Shown here piece after piece: positions 10,041 to 19,511 of a stretch of 64,000 nucleotides of DNA (positions are counted from its first letter, which is position 1; the number at the start of each line of letters is the position of its first letter). The notes beneath the pieces were generated by a model that made no database searches, was not told where the DNA came from, and saw only the letters and a list, made by a program, of their open reading frames with translations. This stretch comes from Prolixibacteraceae bacterium (lineage in GTDB: Bacteria; Bacteroidota; Bacteroidia; Bacteroidales; Prolixibacteraceae). Made by a program: the position numbers and the translations under genes. The stretch covers positions 1 to 64,000 of the forward strand of contig JANXYV010000154.1 in NCBI GenBank assembly GCA_025355875.1. Direction: 5' to 3'.

Positions 10041-13000
10041 ATGAAACAAAAACTGGTTACCCGATTGTTAGCTTTTTTCTTTTTATCTATTCTGGCTTCC
10101 ATAAGTTTTAACGGATTTTGCCAGACAACTCCTTCTGATATTGTTGCCAAATTGGATGCTTATAATGTGAGTTGGACAACGCCAAGCACCACCGGTTCAG
10201 CTGGCTCTATGCCAATTGGCAATGGCGACATTACCTCGAATGTATGGGTCGAGAAGGATGGCGATTTGATGCTCTACCTCGGAAAATCGGACAATTGGAG
10301 CGAAGGTACCCGGATGTTGAAAACCGGCCGTGTCCGAATCAGCATCCTTCCAAATCCTTTTCTAACGGGCAATTCGTTTAAACAGGAACTTAATTTGCAC
10401 AAAGGAGAAATGAATGTCTCTGCAGGTGCAACAGGTTCAATGATCAAACTAAAAATATGGGTCGATGCAAATCATCCGGTTATCCATGTTGAGGCAACAG
10501 GCGATCAGAAATTTTCGATGAAATGCAAAACAGAGATTATGCGTCCGCTCGCTTACACTCTGCCTTCAGCAACTGATCCATTGGCTCATAGTTTTTTAGG
10601 TGTGCGCGATGGAGTACTTAGGCCAACAGAAAGCGCTGACATAGTTTTGTCGGGAGACAATGTTACCGGTTGGTATCACCGGAATACAAGCTCCTTGTTT
10701 TCTACCATTCTGACCAACGAAAACCTGGGCACAATGGTCAATTCGTTTGCTGATCCCTACCTTAACCGAACCTTTGGGGCAATAGTGAAAGGAGATGGAA
10801 TGATAAAAGCAGATGATCTTACTTTGCAAACCTCAGCCGATGTATCGAATTGTTCTTTGTCAATATACTCATACACAGCACAGACCAATACCCTGGAAGA
10901 ATGGGAAAGTCAGTTCAATACAAAAATTGCCGAAACAGAAGCCATTCCGCTTGCAACAGCTTATACCAGTCATGGAATCTGGTGGGATAATTTCTGGAGC
11001 CGGAGCTGGGTTTTTATTACAGGCGATGCTGCAGCAACCTCAGTCACTCAGGGGTACTTGCTTCAACGCTATATGATGGCCTGCATGAGCCGGGGAAAAC
11101 ATCCGGTCAAATTTAATGGAGGCTCACTTACTTTTGATTATAATGGAAAGAATGGAGACTTCCGCCAATGGGGTCCTGGTTACTGGAATCAGAATGTCCG
11201 TCACCTATACTGGCCTATGATGTCTGGTGGAGACTTTGATTTAATGATGCCATGGTTCGATTGTTACCTAAACATGATCCCGATTCAAAAGGCGTTTACA
11301 CAGAAATTATACAACCACGACGGAGCATTGTTTCCCGAAACATTTAATTTCTTTGGCCTGAATATTCTAGACGACTGGGGATGGGGAAATACCGATAATA
11401 AAACAATAAATCCTTACATCCGATATCACTATTCAGGCGCTTTGGAAGTCATCTCACAAATGTTGGATTATTACTACTTTACCAAAGATCCTGTATTTCT
11501 GAACAAATATATCGTCCCCTTTTCGACCGAAGCCATTCGGTTCTTCGACAAACATTTCCCGAAAGAAAATGGGATCATCAAGTTTTATCCGGCCAACGCA
11601 CTCGAAACCTATTGGGATTGCACCAATCCAACCGACATTGTAGCCGGTTTGCAATACGTGATTCCCAAGCTTTGTTCTTTACCTGAAAATGCCATTTCTT
11701 CTGATTTAAAAGCTGAGTGGACGAATTGCCTGAACTCCTTGCCTCCAATCGCTTTTGATGCTGAAGCACTGGCTGTAAAACCTGCTGAAATAGCCGGAAA
11801 CGCCAACAACTCAGAAGATCCGGATTGCTATTCCATTTTCCCATACAAGATTTATGTCAATGGCCGTGAAAACATCGATATCGGGATTGAAACCTATGCA
11901 AACCGCAAGGAAAAGAAGTCGACCTGCTGGGCTCCTGATCCGATTTGGGCGGCCTTGGTTGGCATGACCGATAATGCGAAGCAATATGTAACCGACGATT
12001 CAAAATCCTTGGATGCCAATGTCAGGTTTCCGGCCTTCTGGGCGCCGCGAAATGACTATATGCCCGATCTGGATAATGGTGGTGCCATGATGACCGGCGT
12101 CCAAAGCATGCTCCTTCAGAATGTAGATTCACTTATTCGGGTATTGCCATCCTGGCCTTCAACATGGAATGTCGATTATAAACTTCAGGCATTTGATAAT
12201 ACTACGGTAAGGTTGATTTCAACTGGCCAGACCATTAATCAGATCGACGTTTTGCCATCAAATCGGTTAAAAGATGTTGTTTTGCCAAACGGGAAACAAA
12301 ACCAAAGCCTTATTATGTCGCCTTTTCCGGTAACAAAACCCGGGGCAAAGCCTCTAACAAATAAGGCATTTGCAAGTTCCAAACTGCCAGTGACCTATCT
12401 CTCATCCGACACTACGGTGGCCAAGGTATCGGGCACTTCCATTGTAATCGTTGGAAAAGGAACATCAGTTATAACCGCTTTTCAGACCGGGAATGAGCTT
12501 TTTAATCCAAGTCCCAGGATCAGCAGGAAACTGGTCGTATCATCTCAGACGTATAAAAAAATCGAAGCTGAAACATTTACCGGACAATCGGGGATCGAGA
12601 CGGAGAACAGCAGCGAGAGTGGGCAGGATGTAACCCGAATCGATGGTGGAGATTACACTTTTTATAAAGATGTAAGCCTCACAAACGTGTCAAATATTGA
12701 ATTAAGAGTGGCAAGCAGTCTTCCGGTTGGGAGCAGTGCCGGATCTATCGAAATCAGGACTGGCAGCATCACAGGACCAATTCTGGGTGAAATAGAAGTG
12801 AAAGGTACAGGCGGTGCCCAAATCTGGACCACCATTTCGTGTCCAATTACCAGTGCCAAAGGTACTCAGGTAGTTTACCTGATGTATAAAAACAACTGTA
12901 ATTTTAATCTTAACTGGCTGCAGACGCTATCCTTTCCGACCGGAATTGAAAACAGGACAAAGCAGGAATACAGAATGAAACTTTTTCCAAATCCGGCTGA

Positions 13001-13226
13001 AAAAAATTGCCAAATCCAATTAACGAACCCAGACAGCTCAAATGGTGACTTAACTTTGAATATATACAGCATTCAGGGAAAACTAATCAATTCAAGCATT
13101 TACCGATCACAACCTGGATCTCTGGAAGTTTCAGTCAATACAAGTGCATTTCAGTCAGGAATTTACCTGGTTGATTGTACCTGGAAAGATGGATGCCGGA
13201 AAACCGAAAAACTGATGATTAAGTAA
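10041..13226 (+). CDS. DUF5703 (GH95-like fold) protein with Ig-like, CBM6-like and T9SS type A C-terminal domains
   Basis: DAYNVSWTTPSTTGSAGSMPIGNGDI start; Ig-like VTYLSSDTTVAKVSG; CBM6-like KIEAETFTGQSGIETE..YTFYKDVSL; C-terminal KLFPNPAEKNCQIQL..GIYLVDCTWKDGCRKTEKLMIK. Confidence 0.82.
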   Translation: MKQKLVTRLLAFFFLSILASISFNGFCQTTPSDIVAKLDAYNVSWTTPSTTGSAGSMPIGNGDITSNVWVEKDGDLMLYLGKSDNWSEGTRMLKTGRVRISILPNPFLTGNSFKQELNLHKGEMNVSAGATGSMIKLKIWVDANHPVIHVEATGDQKFSMKCKTEIMRPLAYTLPSATDPLAHSFLGVRDGVLRPTESADIVLSGDNVTGWYHRNTSSLFSTILTNENLGTMVNSFADPYLNRTFGAIVKGDGMIKADDLTLQTSADVSNCSLSIYSYTAQTNTLEEWESQFNTKIAETEAIPLATAYTSHGIWWDNFWSRSWVFITGDAAATSVTQGYLLQRYMMACMSRGKHPVKFNGGSLTFDYNGKNGDFRQWGPGYWNQNVRHLYWPMMSGGDFDLMMPWFDCYLNMIPIQKAFTQKLYNHDGALFPETFNFFGLNILDDWGWGNTDNKTINPYIRYHYSGALEVISQMLDYYYFTKDPVFLNKYIVPFSTEAIRFFDKHFPKENGIIKFYPANALETYWDCTNPTDIVAGLQYVIPKLCSLPENAISSDLKAEWTNCLNSLPPIAFDAEALAVKPAEIAGNANNSEDPDCYSIFPYKIYVNGRENIDIGIETYANRKEKKSTCWAPDPIWAALVGMTDNAKQYVTDDSKSLDANVRFPAFWAPRNDYMPDLDNGGAMMTGVQSMLLQNVDSLIRVLPSWPSTWNVDYKLQAFDNTTVRLISTGQTINQIDVLPSNRLKDVVLPNGKQNQSLIMSPFPVTKPGAKPLTNKAFASSKLPVTYLSSDTTVAKVSGTSIVIVGKGTSVITAFQTGNELFNPSPRISRKLVVSSQTYKKIEAETFTGQSGIETENSSESGQDVTRIDGGDYTFYKDVSLTNVSNIELRVASSLPVGSSAGSIEIRTGSITGPILGEIEVKGTGGAQIWTTISCPITSAKGTQVVYLMYKNNCNFNLNWLQTLSFPTGIENRTKQEYRMKLFPNPAEKNCQIQLTNPDSSNGDLTLNIYSIQGKLINSSIYRSQPGSLEVSVNTSAFQSGIYLVDCTWKDGCRKTEKLMIK

Positions 13227-13263
13227 GAAAGAACTTCCAGTATTGAAACATAACCCATTACTT

Positions 13264-15867
13264 ATGAAACCTTTTCTGATTCTTTCCCTTTTTCTCTTTT
13301 CCCTTTCCTCTTTTGCCCAGCAGAAGCCCTGGATTGATTTTAATCGCAACGGCAAAATGGATGTTTACGAAAATCCTGAAGCTGAAATTGACAAGCGGGT
13401 CAACGATTTGCTTTCGCGCATGACTGTGGAGGAGAAAATGCAGATTTTGCACGAAGTGGCTCCTGCCATATCGAGGCTGGGAGTTGCCAAATATGATCAT
13501 GGCAACGAAGCGCTGCACGGAGTATGCCGCCCGGGAAAATTCACGGTTTTCCCGCAGGCAATAGCCTTGGGGGCAACCTGGAATCCTGAATTGATCAACA
13601 AAGTATCGACAGCCATTTCTGACGAAGCACGCGCCAAGTGGAACGAGTTGAATCAAGGGAAAGACCAATTGGAAAAGTACAGCGATGTTCTGGCTTTCTG
13701 GTCGCCCACGGTAAATATGGCTCGCGATCCGCGCTGGGGACGAACTCCGGAAACCTACGGTGAAGATCCGTATCTGACTTCGCGCATCGGGGTGGCCTTT
13801 GTCAAAGGTCTGCAGGGCGATGATCCGCACTACCTGAAAGTGGTTTCGACCCCGAAGCATTTTGCGGCTAACAACGAAGAACACAACCGCTTTGAATGCA
13901 AAGTGAACGTGTCGGAAAGGACATTTCGTTCGTATTATCTTCCGGCATTCAAGGCGCTGATCACCGAAGGAAAAGCACAAGCCATCATGAGCGCCTATCC
14001 TGCCATCAATGGTGTTCCCTGCACGGCCAACAAATGGTTGCTCACCGATATTTTGCGAAATGAATGGGGATTCAACGGCTATGTGGTTTCCGATTGTGGT
14101 GCGGTTGGGAATGTATTTTCCCCTCACAATTATGCGCCCACCCGCGAAGATGCCGCGGCAATGTCGCTCAAAGCCGGTCTTGACCTCGAATGTGCCGGTT
14201 ATTGCAACGACTGTTTCATGTATCGAGACTTCCTTCCAAAAGCCTACAACCTGGGCAAAGTCACCGAAAGCGAAATCAATATGGCAGCCTTCAGGGTTTT
14301 GCGTGCCCGGTTCAAATTGGGAATGTTCGACGATCCATCGCTAAATCCGTACACCAAAATTTCACCCACAGTCATCGGGAATAAAGAACATCAGCAGCTG
14401 GCACTCAAGACGGCCCGTCAATCCATCGTTTTGCTAAAAAACAACAACAATATTCTGCCTTTGAACCGAAGCAAAATCAAATCGATTGCGGTTTTGGGAA
14501 TCAACGCTGCCACTTGCGAATTCGGCGATTACAGCGGTGTTTCGAAAAACGATCCTGTTTCGCCTTTGCAGGGAATCATCAACAAAGCAGGAAACGAAAT
14601 TCAGGTCAAAACACTTCCATGGATTGGAAAAATGACACAACAGGAAATCATTCCGACCGCCTTTTACACGCATCCCGAGAATGGGAAAATTCGAAAAGGC
14701 CTGAAAGTTGAATATTTTTCCAATGCTGCTTTCTTTGGAAATCCTTCTGTATCCGGAACAGAAAATATCCTTTTCGATCCGGCCAATCAGCCGCCAAATT
14801 CGGCCATTCCGTCCGTTCCGGTTTCGATCCGCTGGACTGGACTTCTGAATCCGACGGTTTCCGGAACATACACCTTCGGCATCAAACAATCTGGTGAATA
14901 CAAATTGTACCTGAACGGCAAAATCCTAATGGATACCCAAAATGAAATGGCAACGATTGATATGGAAGCAGGGAAAAGTTACACTTTAAAATTGGAATAC
15001 CGTTGCAGCAGCGGACAGGCGTATTGCGCTCTTTCGTGGAAAACTCCGGATAAAAAAGGCTCCGACATGTACCAGGCCGAGAAGAAACTGGCCAAAAGCT
15101 GCGATGTGGTGATTGCGGTTCTAGGCATAAACAAATCGATCGAGATGGAAGGCCGTGACCGAACTACCCTGGATCTGCCAATCGATCAGCAGCAGTTTAT
15201 TCAGGATATATACAAAGCCAACCCTAAAACCGTGGTAGTTCTGGTCGCCGGAAGTTCGCTGGCCATCAACTGGATTCAGGAAAATGTGCCGGCCATTGTC
15301 GATGCATGGTATCCGGGCGAACAGGGCGGAAACGCGATTGCCGAAGTTTTGTTTGGCGAAACCAATCCGGCCGGGCGATTGCCGCTTACCTGGTACAAAT
15401 CTATGGATGATCTGCCGCCGTTCAATGATTATGAAATTTCGAGGGGCCGCACCTACATGTATTTCGAAGGAAAACCCATTTATCCGTTTGGATTCGGTTT
15501 GAGTTACACTAATTTTACCTATTCCAATCTTCAGCTTGATAAAACGGAGATGCAGCGCGGTGATACCGTTTCGGTGAAATTGGATGTCCAAAATTCAGGA
15601 AAATCTGATGGCGATGAAGTGGTTCAGTTGTATATTCATCAGAAATTGGCAACTGTAAAATTGCCACAGAAGCAACTGAAAGCATTTCAACGGATCAGCC
15701 TGAAAAAAGGTGAAATAAAAACCGTCAGTTTCCAGCTCTGCCGCAAAGATTTATCGTTCTGGAACGAAAAGAACGAATTTGTGATGGAACCGGGAGAAAT
15801 TCAGATTCTGGTCGGTGCCTCATCCGAAGATATTCGTTTAAAAACCAAGACCACCATCATAAACTAA
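13264..15867 (+). CDS. GH3 beta-glucosidase/beta-xylosidase with inserted PA14 domain
   Basis: LSRMTVEEKMQ, DPRWGRTPETYGEDPYL, GYVVSDCGAV, YPFGFGLSYT; PA14-like GLKVEYFSN..GTYTFGIKQSGEYKLYLNGK. Start moved to the ATG at 13264; the ORF track uses TTG at 13243. Confidence 0.92.
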   Translation: MKPFLILSLFLFSLSSFAQQKPWIDFNRNGKMDVYENPEAEIDKRVNDLLSRMTVEEKMQILHEVAPAISRLGVAKYDHGNEALHGVCRPGKFTVFPQAIALGATWNPELINKVSTAISDEARAKWNELNQGKDQLEKYSDVLAFWSPTVNMARDPRWGRTPETYGEDPYLTSRIGVAFVKGLQGDDPHYLKVVSTPKHFAANNEEHNRFECKVNVSERTFRSYYLPAFKALITEGKAQAIMSAYPAINGVPCTANKWLLTDILRNEWGFNGYVVSDCGAVGNVFSPHNYAPTREDAAAMSLKAGLDLECAGYCNDCFMYRDFLPKAYNLGKVTESEINMAAFRVLRARFKLGMFDDPSLNPYTKISPTVIGNKEHQQLALKTARQSIVLLKNNNNILPLNRSKIKSIAVLGINAATCEFGDYSGVSKNDPVSPLQGIINKAGNEIQVKTLPWIGKMTQQEIIPTAFYTHPENGKIRKGLKVEYFSNAAFFGNPSVSGTENILFDPANQPPNSAIPSVPVSIRWTGLLNPTVSGTYTFGIKQSGEYKLYLNGKILMDTQNEMATIDMEAGKSYTLKLEYRCSSGQAYCALSWKTPDKKGSDMYQAEKKLAKSCDVVIAVLGINKSIEMEGRDRTTLDLPIDQQQFIQDIYKANPKTVVVLVAGSSLAINWIQENVPAIVDAWYPGEQGGNAIAEVLFGETNPAGRLPLTWYKSMDDLPPFNDYEISRGRTYMYFEGKPIYPFGFGLSYTNFTYSNLQLDKTEMQRGDTVSVKLDVQNSGKSDGDEVVQLYIHQKLATVKLPQKQLKAFQRISLKKGEIKTVSFQLCRKDLSFWNEKNEFVMEPGEIQILVGASSEDIRLKTKTTIIN

Positions 15868-15878
15868 AGTGAATCACT

Positions 15879-17945
15879 ATGAAACGAACTATTTTATTCC
15901 TGTTGCTTTTTGCAATGATTCATTTGGCAAATGCACAGCCGGTCACAATTTATGTTTCGCCGAATGGAAATGATCAAAACTCCGGAAAGTCGGCTGATGC
16001 GCCACTGGCTTCGCTTCAAAAAGCGCTCGACAACTGGGCAGCGATAAAAAAATCAGGACAGCCAGTTTCTGAAGCAACCATTTCGTTGGCCGGAGGAACT
16101 TATCATCTTTCGGAACCAGTCAAAATAACTCCTGAAAACGGAGGTTCTGAAAAGTCAACATTAATTATCCGCTCGGCAGAAAATCAGAAAGCGGTGTTCA
16201 ATGGTGCCCGGAAAATTTCAGGTTGGAAGAAAACCAAAAATAACATCTGGACGGTTCCGGTTCCGGAGGCCAAAGAAGGAAAATGGAATTTTAACCAACT
16301 GTTTGTAAATGGTGAGCAAAAAACACTGGCTCGCTTTCCCAACCAAGGCTTCTACTCTGTTGCAGGATTTCCTGATGGCGGTGAAGAAATCGATTACCAT
16401 CAGCCATGCAAACGGTTTCAGTTTAAAGCAGGAAACCTCAATCCAAAATGGAAGAATATCAAAGATGTTAAAGTGATCGTTTACCATTTCTGGACCGATA
16501 CACATTTGGTAATCGATACCATAGACACGAAAACCAATATTGTCACATTCAAACACGAAGCCGATAAACGTTTTACCGACGATTTCAGCAACGAAGGAGC
16601 GCGGTACATTGTGGAGAATGTCTTCGAAGGGCTGGATAGTCCCGGAGAATGGTTCCTCGATCGGCACAAAGGAGTGGTTTATTACATTCCGATGCCGGGC
16701 GAAAACATGGAAACGGCTGAAATTCTGGCTCCTGTGTCCAAAGAATTTATCCGTTTCGAAGGCGATCCGTTGGCAAAACGAGTCGAAAATGTGCGTATTG
16801 AAAACATCAGTTTTGAATACAGCAATTTCATTTTGCCTGAAAACGATGCGAATGATTATCAGGGCAGTGTCACTGTTCCGGCATCTGTTACTGCAAAGGG
16901 CGCGACCAACATCAGCATGAAAGGCTGTTCGGTTAAAAATATGGGCAATTTTGCTTTCGATATCCAAAAGGGATGTTCCGATATCCGGATTGTCGGGAAT
17001 AAGCTGGAGCACATTGCTGCCGGGGCTTTCAAAATCAATGGCGGAACCGAGAAGGATCACCCGCTGGAAAGAACCAAAAACATTACGATTTCTGATAATG
17101 AGATATTGCATTACGGCGAAAAGTATCCATCGGCAGTGGGAATCCTATTAATGAATGCTGAAGGCTGCTACATCGGCCACAACCACATTTTCGATGGCTG
17201 GTACACCGGCATTTCAATCGGCTGGGAATGGGGTTACCAACGAAGCGTCAGCCGAGACAACCTCATCGAATTCAATCATATTCACCAGATTGGTCAGGGA
17301 TTGTTATCTGATATGGGCGGAATTTATACCTTGGGCGTTTCGCCTGGAACGGTTATCCGGAACAATCTCATTCACGATGTGGAATCGAACAAATACGGTG
17401 GCTGGGGAATTTACGACGATGAAGGATCGACCCATATCCTTATTGAAAACAACATTGTTTACAACACCAAATATGCAGCGTACGATATACATTATGCCAA
17501 AGAGCTGACCGTCCGCAACAACATTTTTGCACTGGGCCGGCTGGAGGTATTAAACCGTGGCCGGCAGGAACCTCACAACACCGTATATTTCGAAAACAAC
17601 ATCGTTTACTGGAATTCGGTCAAAGATCCGTTTACCGGAAACTGGAAAGATCAGCCGTATGTTTTTCACCAGAATCCAAATATCAAGACACAGCCAAATT
17701 TCACCAATACTTTCGATGCCGATTACAACATTTATTTTAATCCACAGCAAACCCTCGGAAACATTCATTTTAACGGATTGACCTGGGACGAATGGCACCA
17801 AAAAGGGAAAGACGTTCATTCACTTTACACCGATCCGATGTTTGTCAATCCGGAGAACTACGATTTCACCTTAAAACCTGAATCTCCTGCATTTAAACTG
17901 GGCTTCAGGAATATTGACATGAGTGAAGTTGGACCAAGAAAATAA
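15879..17945 (+). CDS. Right-handed parallel beta-helix hydrolase (GH141/GH120-like)
   Basis: Signal peptide; YVSPNGNDQNSGKSADAPLASLQKAL; repeated beta-helix runs NISMKGCSVKNMGNFAF / ITISDNEILHYG / ILIENNIVYNT. Confidence 0.75.
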   Translation: MKRTILFLLLFAMIHLANAQPVTIYVSPNGNDQNSGKSADAPLASLQKALDNWAAIKKSGQPVSEATISLAGGTYHLSEPVKITPENGGSEKSTLIIRSAENQKAVFNGARKISGWKKTKNNIWTVPVPEAKEGKWNFNQLFVNGEQKTLARFPNQGFYSVAGFPDGGEEIDYHQPCKRFQFKAGNLNPKWKNIKDVKVIVYHFWTDTHLVIDTIDTKTNIVTFKHEADKRFTDDFSNEGARYIVENVFEGLDSPGEWFLDRHKGVVYYIPMPGENMETAEILAPVSKEFIRFEGDPLAKRVENVRIENISFEYSNFILPENDANDYQGSVTVPASVTAKGATNISMKGCSVKNMGNFAFDIQKGCSDIRIVGNKLEHIAAGAFKINGGTEKDHPLERTKNITISDNEILHYGEKYPSAVGILLMNAEGCYIGHNHIFDGWYTGISIGWEWGYQRSVSRDNLIEFNHIHQIGQGLLSDMGGIYTLGVSPGTVIRNNLIHDVESNKYGGWGIYDDEGSTHILIENNIVYNTKYAAYDIHYAKELTVRNNIFALGRLEVLNRGRQEPHNTVYFENNIVYWNSVKDPFTGNWKDQPYVFHQNPNIKTQPNFTNTFDADYNIYFNPQQTLGNIHFNGLTWDEWHQKGKDVHSLYTDPMFVNPENYDFTLKPESPAFKLGFRNIDMSEVGPRK

Positions 17946-17970
17946 AATTAACCAATAAATAGATACAATC

Positions 17971-19344
17971 ATGAAAAAATCAATCCTACTGTTTCTACTG
18001 TTACTGGCTGTTTCTTTCGGCCAAATCTCCGCTCAGGAAGTGCCTACCAAAGAGTACGCCGACAACTACAAAAAAGTGATGGAACGCACCCAATGGTGGC
18101 GTGATGCGCGTTTCGGAATGTTCATTCATTTCGGAGCTTATGCTGTTCCTGCCCGTGGCGAATGGGTAAAATCGAACGAACGTTTGACCACCGAAACCTA
18201 TCAGAAATATGTCGATGAGTTTAATCCAAAGGATTTCGATGCCAAAGCATGGGCCAAAACTGCCAAAGCCGCCGGTATGAAATACGCTGTTTTGACTGCC
18301 AAACATCACGATGGTTTCTGCATGTTCGACAGCAAACTAACCGATTACAAACTCAGCAAAAACTTTGGAGGACGCGACCTGGTTCGGGAATTTCTGGATG
18401 CATTCCGGGCTGAAGGATTAAAAGTCGGTTTGTATTATTCGCTCATCGACTGGCATCATGCTGACTATCCGAATGTGGGTAACCATCCGCAGCGTGATGA
18501 TAAGGAATATGCAAAACGCACGTTCAACTGGGACAATTACCTGAAATACATGCACGGACAGGTTGAAGAACTGGTTAAAAACTACGGAAAACTCGACATC
18601 ATGTGGTTCGATTATTCGTTCGACGATTACAACGGCGAAAAATGGAAAGCTACTGAATTGGTTTCGATGATACGCAAATATCAGCCAGACATTATTTTGG
18701 ATAACCGTTTGACTTTAAACGAAGGCACTTCGTCGAAACAGCGCATGCTGAAAACAATCGGTGACTTTGAAAGTCCTGAGCAGGGAATTCCGGATGCACC
18801 ACTAATCGACAAATACAACAATCCGCTTCCCTGGGAAACCTGTCTCACGCTCAACGGTGGCTGGGGCTACACCGAACAGGATCACAACTGGAAATCTCCG
18901 GAACTGATCGTTCAAACCCTGGTGAATTGTGTCAGCAAAAACGGCAACCTGTTGTTGAATGTTGGACCGAATGCCCGTGGAATGATCCCTCAGGAGAGTG
19001 TGGATATTCTGACAGAAGTTGGAAAATGGATGGCAATGAATGGCGAAAGTGTTTATGGATGTGGTGCTGCCAATTTGCCTAAACCCGACTGGGGAAGGTA
19101 TACTCAAAAAGGTAATACCATTTATGCACACTGGATGAATCCAAACCTGGGACAGTTGAATACCAAAGGAATTGACGGCGACAATGTGAAGAATATTTAT
19201 CTATTGAAGTCCGGTGGTGAATTGTCCTATCAAAAGGCATGGTGGGGAAACAACGAACCCGGAAACCTGTTCATTACCGTTGGAAGTTCTCCGCAAAAGC
19301 CAGTAGAATACGATACAGTGGTGAAAATTGAACTGAAGAAATAA
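17971..19344 (+). CDS. GH29 alpha-L-fucosidase
   Basis: WWRDARFGMFIHFGAYAVPARGEWV, AKHHDGFCMFDS, IMWFDYSFDD, NLLLNVGPNARG. Confidence 0.92.
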   Translation: MKKSILLFLLLLAVSFGQISAQEVPTKEYADNYKKVMERTQWWRDARFGMFIHFGAYAVPARGEWVKSNERLTTETYQKYVDEFNPKDFDAKAWAKTAKAAGMKYAVLTAKHHDGFCMFDSKLTDYKLSKNFGGRDLVREFLDAFRAEGLKVGLYYSLIDWHHADYPNVGNHPQRDDKEYAKRTFNWDNYLKYMHGQVEELVKNYGKLDIMWFDYSFDDYNGEKWKATELVSMIRKYQPDIILDNRLTLNEGTSSKQRMLKTIGDFESPEQGIPDAPLIDKYNNPLPWETCLTLNGGWGYTEQDHNWKSPELIVQTLVNCVSKNGNLLLNVGPNARGMIPQESVDILTEVGKWMAMNGESVYGCGAANLPKPDWGRYTQKGNTIYAHWMNPNLGQLNTKGIDGDNVKNIYLLKSGGELSYQKAWWGNNEPGNLFITVGSSPQKPVEYDTVVKIELKK

Positions 19345-19350
19345 CAAGAT

Positions 19351-19483
19351 TGAGGCTGTCTCAAAAGTCAAAATACTTGCGAATCAGGTCATCCCGAATT
19401 TATTTCGGGATCTGATAAACAATGCGTTGGGATCCTGAAACAAGTTCAGGATGACGGTATCAATGACTTTTGAGACAGCCTCA
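19351..19483. mobile_element. MITE-like non-autonomous element
   Basis: TIRs gaggctgtctcaaaagtca (19352-19370) and tgacttttgagacagcctc (19464-19482), perfect 19 bp and 20 bp with flanking t/a; internal palindromes atcccgaatttatttcgggat and atcctgaaacaagttcaggat. Confidence 0.85.
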
Positions 19484-19511
19484 TGTTGGACAACTCATTT
19501 ATTCTCTTTTC

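Noticed and set aside
13258-14127. 289-aa minus-strand ORF opposite the GH3 gene
   Set aside because: Fully antisense to a clear GH3 coding sequence; composition typical of a shadow frame, no domain or signal peptide
16218-17111. 297-aa minus-strand ORF opposite the beta-helix gene
   Set aside because: Antisense shadow ORF within a well-supported CDS
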